Part shown: positions 17,448 through 24,262 of the stretch, in pieces | Numbering within the stretch: position 1 is the stretch's first letter | Layout: each line of letters opens with the position of its first letter | NCBI RefSeq assembly: GCF_020447205.1 | Contig: NZ_JAJAEL010000011.1 | Location: 167,132 to 231,131, forward strand | Direction: 5' to 3' | Source: Thalassolituus alkanivorans | GTDB taxonomy: Bacteria; Pseudomonadota; Gammaproteobacteria; Pseudomonadales; Oceanobacteraceae | DNA: 64,000 nucleotides | The notes under the pieces: generated by a model | Databases searched by the model: none | Told to the model about the DNA's origin: nothing | What the model saw: the letters and a program-made list of their open reading frames with translations, nothing else | Program-made: the position numbers and the translations under genes

Positions 17448-18767
17448 TCAGTTATTCGCAGCCATATACTCACGGCGCTTTTGTTCGCCATCGATATAAC
17501 GCAACCACTGATCAGCCATTTTTTCTGCTTCGGCAAACTTCTGCGCTTCTTCAAAGCTGTCGCGTGCGTATGGCAGATCATCCAGATTAAACAGAATCAG
17601 ACCTTTCAGGATATAGGCCGCCGAAGGCTGCTGCAGCTTACCCAGCTTCAGCGCTTTATCGACATTATTCAGTGCCAGCTTCCATTCCTGACGTTCGGTA
17701 TGAATCTGCGCCAGCTTGTAGAAATCTTTACCGGCCTGAGAGGCTTCGGCCGCTTTGGCCATTACCACAATGGCTTTATCGTATTCTTTTGCCAGCATCC
17801 AGGCATCGCCCAGCAAAGACAGATTTTTAGCACTGGCTTCAATCTTTTTGTCTTTCATGCCGTCTTCAAGAATAGCAGCAGCCTTGTACGGAATTTCCTG
17901 TCCAAGTAATGCCTGTGCCAGATTCACCAGTTCGCTTTCTTTGCTCAGCAAACCCTGCTCGTGTGCGGTTTCCAACGCCGCCAGTTCTTTCAGCGGCTGG
18001 CCAAGCTCGCTGTAAACGGCCGCCAGTTGCACCCAGTATTGGGCTTTCGGATACAGGGTCGACAGATCCTGCAGACAGCGCGCCAGATTTTTGAAATCTT
18101 TGTTCTGGTAGTACACCGCACGCTCCAGCAGCAGCCAGTTTTCTTTTGGCTGGTTGCCCTGCTCTTTGGTCATGGCGATGGCTTTTTTCACATCCGGCAG
18201 AGCCTGCTGATATTTCTCCAGCTGGAACTGCATCTGTGCCCGTAAAATAAAGGCTTCAGCATTCGGTTTTTCAACCATCGCGAACCATTTATTCAGCTCG
18301 GCCAGTGCATTTTTATAATCTTCCTGAATCAGGTAGAGCTTAGCCAGACTGTACAGTGTGGTTTGCTCCAGACTTTCCGGAATATTTTTGGTGGCAACGA
18401 CGTTTTTATAAGCGCCGATAGCCTTCTTGTAATCTTCCTGATTGAAATACACATAGGCGAACATATTGTGTGTCATCGCCTGTTCGTAACTGTTGCGTTT
18501 GATTTTCTCAACCGCGTTCAGTGCCTCGATGGCTTCGGCGTATTTCTTTTCATCAGACAACGCCCGGGCAGCATCCAGCTTTTTATAGATATGAGGTCGT
18601 AAAGTCTGGGCACGGCGTACACGTTTTTTTTCTGCAGAAGAAGATTGCTCTTCTGCCTGCTGATCCTTGCTCTGCGACCAGGCTGCCGCCGGCGCAAGCA
18701 TGCTTGCGCCATAGGCCAGTACCGCAGTCATCAGCACAGCAACGGGTTGTTTCATAGCATTCGTCAT
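17448..18767 (-). CDS. TPR repeat protein of the TtpC/TonB2 operon
   Basis: A 439-residue protein with an N-terminal signal peptide (ending AAAWSQ) and a long array of tetratricopeptide-like helical pairs, for example FAYVYFNQEDYKKAIGAYKN and SLAKLYLIQEDYKNALAELN. A ribosome binding site AGGAG stands seven bases before the ATG. It is the last gene of the DUF3450-TtpC-ExbB-ExbD-TonB-TPR cluster, the same order as the TonB2 locus of Vibrio. The TPR protein probably assists the TonB complex from the periplasm; its exact role is not established. Confidence 0.88.
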   Translation of the reverse strand: MTNAMKQPVAVLMTAVLAYGASMLAPAAAWSQSKDQQAEEQSSSAEKKRVRRAQTLRPHIYKKLDAARALSDEKKYAEAIEALNAVEKIKRNSYEQAMTHNMFAYVYFNQEDYKKAIGAYKNVVATKNIPESLEQTTLYSLAKLYLIQEDYKNALAELNKWFAMVEKPNAEAFILRAQMQFQLEKYQQALPDVKKAIAMTKEQGNQPKENWLLLERAVYYQNKDFKNLARCLQDLSTLYPKAQYWVQLAAVYSELGQPLKELAALETAHEQGLLSKESELVNLAQALLGQEIPYKAAAILEDGMKDKKIEASAKNLSLLGDAWMLAKEYDKAIVVMAKAAEASQAGKDFYKLAQIHTERQEWKLALNNVDKALKLGKLQQPSAAYILKGLILFNLDDLPYARDSFEEAQKFAEAEKMADQWLRYIDGEQKRREYMAANN

Positions 18768-18779
18768 AAAGGACTCCTG

Positions 18780-19406
18780 TTATCTGCCACTCTTATCCAG
18801 TTCAAAACGGATAATGTTGCGTACGCCTTTTACCTCAACGGCTTTACCGTTTTCGATTTTCGGCTTGTATTTGAATTTGGTAACCGCCGCCATCGCTTCA
18901 CGGTCAAAAATGCCCGGAGGATCGGCTTCAATAACATGCGGCTCGGTCACCGTACCCAGCGTGGTTACGGTGAATTCCACCACCACATAACCTTCAATAC
19001 CTTTCTGCGCAGCACGGCGCGGATAATTCGGTGCAACTTTTACGATCGGTAAAAATTCACCATCTCCACTGCCGCCACCGAGTCCGGCATCAACGTTAAG
19101 ATCGGCGCCAAGATCAAATCCACCGATATCAAAACCATCGGTATTTGCCTGTGCCATATCAGGGCGGGGCATATCCGGTTTTGGTGGTTCGGCCGGCGGC
19201 GTTGGTGGCTTCTGTGGCTTGCGCTCTTTGGTGCGGACTTCGTCGTCTGGCTTATCCATCACGAAGCTCTGAATGCGGCCAAAGTCCTGTTCGTTCAGCA
19301 CCGATCCTCCGGTGCTGATCAGGCTCTGCATCATCCAGAACACCGCAAAGGTAGCGACGGCTGCAACCGCCAGCGCAGCGCCGAAGCGTAGCAAGCTGGA
19401 TTGCAT
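18780..19406 (-). CDS. TonB family energy transducer (TonB2-like)
   Basis: A 208-residue TonB protein. One N-terminal membrane anchor (AALAVAAVATFAVFWMM), a Pro/Lys-rich linker (PQKPPTPPAEPPKPDMPRPD) and a C-terminal domain with YPRRAAQKGIEGYVVVEFTV and the FKYKPKIENG segment. TonB carries proton-motive-force energy from ExbB/ExbD to outer-membrane receptors. The relatively short linker fits TonB2-type proteins that need the extra partner TtpC. A clear ribosome binding site (GAGGAG) precedes the ATG. It lies directly after exbD. Confidence 0.93.
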   Translation of the reverse strand: MQSSLLRFGAALAVAAVATFAVFWMMQSLISTGGSVLNEQDFGRIQSFVMDKPDDEVRTKERKPQKPPTPPAEPPKPDMPRPDMAQANTDGFDIGGFDLGADLNVDAGLGGGSGDGEFLPIVKVAPNYPRRAAQKGIEGYVVVEFTVTTLGTVTEPHVIEADPPGIFDREAMAAVTKFKYKPKIENGKAVEVKGVRNIIRFELDKSGR

Positions 19407-19408
19407 GA

Positions 19409-19819
19409 TCAGCGCTCCTCAGTCGCCAGTGATACATCATAAACACCGGCCTGACGGGCAGCGTCCATTACCGCTACCAGCTGACGGGTTTTGGCTTCCT
19501 CATCGGCCTGAATAACGACAGTACCCTGCGGATTCTCAGCGTGCATGCGTTCGATATTGGCGCGTACCTGGCTTTCATCAACTTTGCGTTTGTTAATCCA
19601 GATTTCACCCATGTCGTTAATGGCAATCAGGATATTGGCACGCGGTTTGGACTGCGCTGTGCTGGCATCCGGACGGTTGACTTCGATACCGGATTCTTTA
19701 ACGAACGAGGCCGTTACGATAAAGAAAATCAGCATAATAAATACCACGTCCAGCATTGGCGTAATGTCGATTTCGCCTTCTTCTGCCTGCGGGGTTAAAT
19801 TCGAAAAACCACGTCTCAT
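19409..19819 (-). CDS. exbD: ExbD family biopolymer transporter
   Basis: A 136-residue protein with the ExbD/TolR layout: short cytoplasmic N-terminus, one membrane segment (MLDVVFIMLIFFIVTASFV) with the essential Asp of the family (ITPMLDVVF), then a periplasmic domain. With ExbB it forms the proton channel that energises TonB. It is tightly spaced between exbB (15 bases) and tonB (3 bases). Confidence 0.93.
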   Translation of the reverse strand: MRRGFSNLTPQAEEGEIDITPMLDVVFIMLIFFIVTASFVKESGIEVNRPDASTAQSKPRANILIAINDMGEIWINKRKVDESQVRANIERMHAENPQGTVVIQADEEAKTRQLVAVMDAARQAGVYDVSLATEER

Positions 19820-19833
19820 ACTATTAATTCCAA

Positions 19834-20358
19834 TTAGTGGTCAAAAGTTAACTGGTCTTCAAGGCGAATTTTTTCGCGCTTGATAAAACGTTCGAGCAGT
19901 GACTGGGCAAATACCCCGGTCAGTGCACCGACCATCCCGGCCATGGTTGGAATGGTGGCTTTGGAAATACCGGAGGCCATGGCTTTCGGACTGCCGTTCC
20001 CCAGAAATGCCATCACATCAAATACTTCAATCATGCCCGTTACCGTTCCCAGTAAGCCGAACAGTGGCGCCAGTCCAATCACCATTTTGATGGTGCTCAT
20101 ATTGGCGCTTAAATTAATGTTCAGCTGGCTGATCAGATCCTGGCGGATCTGATGCGCATGCCAGGAGCGGCGCTCACTGCGCGCTTCCCATTCCTGTACC
20201 GCGGCGGCCAGAGCCGGGCGGTACGAGAACATAAAATAAGCGGCGCGTTCGAGTACCAGTAACCAGAGGATAAAAATCAGTCCGAAGATGGCGTAGAGGA
20301 CATCGCCTCCACGTTCCATAAACAGATATACCGGTTCGTACAATTCACCGAACATCAT
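19834..20358 (-). CDS. exbB: ExbB family biopolymer transporter
   Basis: A 174-residue protein of the MotA/TolQ/ExbB family with three membrane segments. The signature around the third and fourth segments, APLFGLLGTVTGMIEVFDVM, and the following SKATIPTMAGM are complete. The short length without a large periplasmic N-terminus is typical of ExbB2. It follows the TtpC-like gene by two bases and precedes exbD. Confidence 0.93.
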   Translation of the reverse strand: MMFGELYEPVYLFMERGGDVLYAIFGLIFILWLLVLERAAYFMFSYRPALAAAVQEWEARSERRSWHAHQIRQDLISQLNINLSANMSTIKMVIGLAPLFGLLGTVTGMIEVFDVMAFLGNGSPKAMASGISKATIPTMAGMVGALTGVFAQSLLERFIKREKIRLEDQLTFDH

Positions 20359-20360
20359 GG

Positions 20361-21743
20361 TTACGCCGCTGTTGCCTGAGGTTTGGTCTGCTGTTCGGAC
20401 TGACGCGCCAGAATACCGGTGGCGCGTTCTTCCAGAATCATCATCAGTTCACGTGAACGGTTGTTGGTTAAGGTATGCAGGAACACACAAGGAATTGCCG
20501 CTACCAGACCCAGAACCGTTGTTACCAGTGCCTGAGAAATACCACCTGCCATCAGTTTCGGATCACCGGTACCGAACAGCGACATGGTTTCGAATACGTC
20601 GATCATACCGGTCACCGTACCCAGCAGACCCAGTAATGGGGCAACCACGGAGATAATTTTGATCCAGCCGATTGCGCGGGTTAAACGTGGAATTTCAGCG
20701 GCGATTGCTTCGCCCAGATGCAGTTCCAGGGTTTCGGTATCGGCATTTTTATTGGCATTAAATACTGCCATTACACGACCCAGAGCGTTATTTTCGTTTG
20801 GCGTGTCGTTATCCATCTGAGCACGGATTTTTCCGGCTTCGCTGTACAGTACAACCATGCGCCACAGAGCCAGGGCAATACCAATAGCACCCAGTACAAT
20901 AATGATGTAACCAACCACACCACCCTGATCAACACGGTCACCCAGCTCTGGTGACTGCCCCATGATTTTCAGCAGCTGACCACGGGAAGGATCGATCCAG
21001 AAACCGGTCAGTTCAGCGCCGGTAACAGAAGCCAGTTCCGCGGCAGGATCGGTGTAACGGCTGCCAGGCTGCTTATCCAGCTCGACCAGACGACCGGCTT
21101 CCAGATCCCAGTTCAGGTATTTATCTGCGGAGACAACGTTAAAGCCGCCAACACGAATAACCTGCTCTTCCGTTGTATTACCGCTTGGCAGTACCACTTG
21201 CGCGTTGTAAGTCGATACACGGCCGCTGTAGGTCATTTCACGCTGCATTTCGAACCACAGACGTTCCAGTTCTTCAATGGATGGCAGCTTGGAAGAAGAA
21301 CCTGCGGTTTTAATCAGATCGGTCAGGAACTGTTCACGACCCGGTAATTCAGAACTGATAACAGAACCTTCAAATACCGCTTTGGTATCGCCGGCCACCT
21401 GCTGCAGTACACCGAATAATTCTTTCAGACTGCCCAGACGGTTATTCAGGCGTTCCTGAGCTTCCGCCACTGCGGTTTCGTTCTGCTGAAATTCTTTTTC
21501 TTTCTGTGCGCTCAGCTGCTCGAGACGGGTGCGCTCATTCTGCGCATCCGCAACCATTTTTTCCTGCTCAGCTTTTGACTGATTGAAACGTGCCAGACGC
21601 TGTTTGAATTCTTTATCATCACGGGCCTGACCCTGTTTAACCAGATTCAGCAGAGAATCAACACTGACCGGCTCCGCCGCCTGAACATGAGTATTCAGAC
21701 CCAGCACCAGAGCGGCACTTAAAAACAAAGATTGCAGTTTCAT
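20361..21743 (-). CDS. TtpC-like protein, large MotA/TolQ/ExbB family member
   Basis: A 460-residue protein with a signal sequence (LFLSAALVLGLNTHVQA), a predicted periplasmic coiled coil (residues about 30-115, rich in Lys, Glu, Gln), a beta-rich middle and a C-terminal ExbB-like channel domain containing APLLGLLGTVTGMIDVFETM. This combination is that of TtpC, the fourth subunit required by TonB2 systems of Vibrio. It overlaps the upstream DUF3450 gene by one base (TAATG), so the two are translationally coupled. Length and domain order agree with the family. Confidence 0.9.
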   Translation of the reverse strand: MKLQSLFLSAALVLGLNTHVQAAEPVSVDSLLNLVKQGQARDDKEFKQRLARFNQSKAEQEKMVADAQNERTRLEQLSAQKEKEFQQNETAVAEAQERLNNRLGSLKELFGVLQQVAGDTKAVFEGSVISSELPGREQFLTDLIKTAGSSSKLPSIEELERLWFEMQREMTYSGRVSTYNAQVVLPSGNTTEEQVIRVGGFNVVSADKYLNWDLEAGRLVELDKQPGSRYTDPAAELASVTGAELTGFWIDPSRGQLLKIMGQSPELGDRVDQGGVVGYIIIVLGAIGIALALWRMVVLYSEAGKIRAQMDNDTPNENNALGRVMAVFNANKNADTETLELHLGEAIAAEIPRLTRAIGWIKIISVVAPLLGLLGTVTGMIDVFETMSLFGTGDPKLMAGGISQALVTTVLGLVAAIPCVFLHTLTNNRSRELMMILEERATGILARQSEQQTKPQATAA

Positions 21744-22531
21744 TATTTAGTCTCCTGCTGTGCTGAAGTGGGTGCGGCGACAGGCACTTTAATCAGGTCT
21801 GGTGCAGCCTGTTCACGGGCGATACGGATACCAGCCATCAACTTGCTTTTAAAGGATGCGTCCAGTGGCTCCCACTGATTAGCCGCGGTGTTCCATACAC
21901 CCAGCTCCTGACCGTCCAGTGACTGATACATCAGGGAAATACGGCCCACGCGCAGGAAATCCACTTCACGGCTCTGGCCATTGGTCGCCAGCGTGCCACG
22001 GTACGATTCAATGGTGCGGCCGTAATCGACTTCGGCCTGATAGGCTTCTGTTACTTTGCGGTATTTCTCGGCAACGGTTACGTCCGAACGGCCCATCATA
22101 TTTTTCAGATTGGCTACGCGCTTGCTACGCTCTTCGGCCAGAAACGGCACATCAGCGGCCACAAACTGGTCGATGGCATCAATCATGCGCAGCATCAGCG
22201 GTGTGATCTGACGTTCAACCAGCGTGACGTTTTTAATGCTGGCTTCAATACTGGCCAGCTCATCCTGCTGGGCTTTCAGCTGCTTATTCAGCTGTGTTAC
22301 GTAAACATTCAGGCCGTCAATTTCTTTGACCAGGCCACGGTATTCACGCTCCTGAGCGCGGATACTGTTATCAACAGAATCAATTTTCTGCTGCGATTGC
22401 TGTGCTTTATTGGCGCGGTTAACGCCCTGATCCAGAGCACCGTCTACCGTGGCGGCAGAAGCACCCATTACCACGCCTGCGCTGAGCATGGCGGCCGCCA
22501 GAAGGTTGCGAGTTCGCAGTTGCATCGGCAT
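21743..22531 (-). CDS. DUF3450 periplasmic coiled-coil protein
   Basis: A protein of about 262 residues with a signal peptide (LLAAAMLSAGVVMGASA) and a long coiled coil (residues about 30-120: QQKIDSVDNSIRAQEREY, LNKQLKAQQDELASIEASI). It matches the DUF3450 proteins encoded just before ttpC in Vibrio and related bacteria. Starts at 22531 or 22525 are both possible; the open frame to 22645 crosses the promoter region and is not convincing. First gene of the TonB operon. A Pho-box-like element lies about 70 bases upstream. Confidence 0.87.
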   Translation of the reverse strand: MPMQLRTRNLLAAAMLSAGVVMGASAATVDGALDQGVNRANKAQQSQQKIDSVDNSIRAQEREYRGLVKEIDGLNVYVTQLNKQLKAQQDELASIEASIKNVTLVERQITPLMLRMIDAIDQFVAADVPFLAEERSKRVANLKNMMGRSDVTVAEKYRKVTEAYQAEVDYGRTIESYRGTLATNGQSREVDFLRVGRISLMYQSLDGQELGVWNTAANQWEPLDASFKSKLMAGIRIAREQAAPDLIKVPVAAPTSAQQETK

Positions 22532-22600
22532 ATGTGTATTACCCGTTTTGTTCTCAATTCGTCTGCGTGACGCAGACTCCCCAAATTCAGAGCGCAAGAT

Positions 22601-22656
22601 ACTGCAGTTCTGTGACAGTTCTATTACATGACAGAAAGGCTGCATTTTTATGACAG
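22601..22656 (-). promoter_or_regulatory. Pho-box-like cluster before the TonB operon
   Basis: Read on the minus strand, CTGTCAC-AGAA-CTGCAGT (22601-22618) has the 7+4+7 layout of a PhoB box, with a good first and weaker second half, and CTGAAT follows exactly ten bases later as a possible -10. Two further CTGTCAT heptamers lie upstream at 22628-22634 and 22650-22656, 22 bases (two Pho periods) apart. Several TGTCA units on the same face are typical of PhoB-bound promoters. Confidence 0.5.
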
Positions 22657-22741
22657 GGTGTCATTTATTGCCGGAGAATCTGCACAACAGAACCCGGAGG
22701 GATGAGCAGAAGAAGAGTGCCGGGATAAGCAGGGGAGAAAT

Positions 22742-22766
22742 AAAAACGGCGCCCTAAGGCGCCGCT
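22742..22766 (-). terminator. Intrinsic terminator of the beta-helix lipoprotein gene
   Basis: On the minus strand GCGGCGCC pairs with GGCGCCGT around the loop TTAG, followed by TTTTTA. It lies about 20 bases after the stop of the lipoprotein gene and separates it from the DUF3450 operon. Confidence 0.82.
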
Positions 22767-22784
22767 TTATACTTCCAGAAAAAC

Positions 22785-24164
22785 TTACAGTGGAGCGTTT
22801 ACTGCTGTTGCACCATCCAGTGAACCTGGAATCGTCCAACCAGCCCACCATGCAGTAGTAGCCGCAGGATCTACAGCACCAGCGTAGGTAGTTGCATCAA
22901 ATGCGAAGCTTGAACCATTATTAACCGCAGTGAAGTCAGTAGTAATAGTATTTGCAGTGGCTTCAGCGTTCTGCACAGCCCACTTATCATTGAAAGTCAT
23001 AGATGAACTAGTTTCGATAATAGAGCCTGTCGCCGGAGCATCGTTCTTCAGAGCAGTACCACCGCAGATAACATCCTGAACAGACACATCAGTCGCTTGT
23101 GAAGTTTTAACTTCCAGACAGCCTGAAGCAAAACCAGTTACTGCAACTTTAGCCAGTGAAGTATTCACTTTACCACGCAGTTTGATGCCTGGCTGACCAT
23201 CATTGATTGCTCCACCAACGATCGTTACGTTAGCAATGGCAGCCTGAGTAGCACTGGTTTCTTTTGGAATGTCGCTGTTACCTTCGATACCGCGCGGATC
23301 GTTGCTACCTGATGGGTTTGCTTCAGGATCCTGATTCTTAACGATCAGTGCATACTGAACGTTACCTTTGTAGCCTTCATCGAAGTCAATATCGTCATCA
23401 TCGTTGTTGGTCAGAACAGCGTGAGTCACATTTACAGTACCACCGAACCACTCAATACCGTCATCCAGGTTATTGTGGACCTGAATGTAATCAATCACGG
23501 TACCGTGGCCAACACCTTGCAGAGTCAGACCGTTGATTTCGTTATTAGGGCCGGCCACACGACCAGCTTCAGCAATACGGACATACTTGATCACACCACT
23601 GTTATCAGCAGCATCATTACCACCGAATTTGCCAATGCCATCACCGCCTTCACCATCGACGTTACAAACAGTTCCGGTACCAAAACATGCGCCAGTATCC
23701 CCCTGACCATATTGAGGTGCGAAGCCCTGAATAACAACACCGCCCCACTCACCCAGACCATCAAAGTCAGCATCCTGATAAGAACTGAAAGTAATCGGAT
23801 TGGCAGCGGTACCTTCTGCCATCAACTTAGAGCCACGGGTCACCAAAAGAACCCCAGTATTCAGTGCCTGAACATGAACGCCTGGTTGAATAGTCAGAGT
23901 TACACCGGCAGCCTTAGCAGCCGCAACGGCAGCAGCATCAGCCAAATCAACGTTACCAGCACCGATGGTTACGAAACCATCCAGGCGCCATTCTTTGTCT
24001 GCTGTCAGGGTTACGTCTTCGGTGATCTGACCTTTCAGAGTACAAACGTTATCCAAACAAGAAACGCCAGCGATATTCTTTTTACTGTTGTTGTCATCAC
24101 CACCACAACCAACCAGTGCAGCGGAAATTACGGCCAGAGCCAGGTAGTTCTTTTTCAGTTCCAT
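22785..24164 (-). CDS. Beta-helix lipoprotein, partner of a TonB-dependent receptor
   Basis: A 459-residue lipoprotein: signal segment with lipobox VGCGG near residue 20, then a repetitive beta-strand protein of the right-handed parallel beta-helix type (ITFSSYQDADFDGLGEWGGV, VIDYIQVHNNLDDGIEWFGG, NDDDDIDFDEGYKGNVQYA). Acidic turns such as NNDDDDIDFDEGY could bind calcium. Such lipoproteins are commonly encoded next to a large TonB-dependent receptor with a carboxypeptidase-like plug extension, as here, and probably present substrate at the cell surface. The substrate is unknown. A Pho-box match with a correctly placed -10 lies just upstream, so phosphate limitation may induce it. Confidence 0.82.
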   Translation of the reverse strand: MELKKNYLALAVISAALVGCGGDDNNSKKNIAGVSCLDNVCTLKGQITEDVTLTADKEWRLDGFVTIGAGNVDLADAAAVAAAKAAGVTLTIQPGVHVQALNTGVLLVTRGSKLMAEGTAANPITFSSYQDADFDGLGEWGGVVIQGFAPQYGQGDTGACFGTGTVCNVDGEGGDGIGKFGGNDAADNSGVIKYVRIAEAGRVAGPNNEINGLTLQGVGHGTVIDYIQVHNNLDDGIEWFGGTVNVTHAVLTNNDDDDIDFDEGYKGNVQYALIVKNQDPEANPSGSNDPRGIEGNSDIPKETSATQAAIANVTIVGGAINDGQPGIKLRGKVNTSLAKVAVTGFASGCLEVKTSQATDVSVQDVICGGTALKNDAPATGSIIETSSSMTFNDKWAVQNAEATANTITTDFTAVNNGSSFAFDATTYAGAVDPAATTAWWAGWTIPGSLDGATAVNAPL

Positions 24165-24203
24165 TTAATCTTTCCTCAGAGAGTTCATCAAAAGCCGACT
24201 CGT

Positions 24204-24237
24204 ATTCTGATCCGGCTTTATGACACTTAAATGACAA
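24204..24237 (-). promoter_or_regulatory. Pho box with -10 element before the beta-helix lipoprotein gene
   Basis: On the minus strand TTGTCAT-TTAA-GTGTCAT (24220-24237) matches the PhoB consensus CTGTCAT-N4-CTGTCAT at 12 of 14 half-site positions, with the exact four-base gap. CAGAAT (24204-24209), a fair -10, begins exactly ten bases further, the spacing found in PhoB-activated promoters. It lies about 40 bases before the lipoprotein start codon. Confidence 0.68.
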
Positions 24238-24262
24238 TTAATAAGTAATTTTTATGATTCAA

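Noticed and set aside
23421..24230. 269-residue plus-strand frame opposite the beta-helix lipoprotein
   Set aside because: Shadow frame; it runs through the promoter of the lipoprotein gene and has no start signal.
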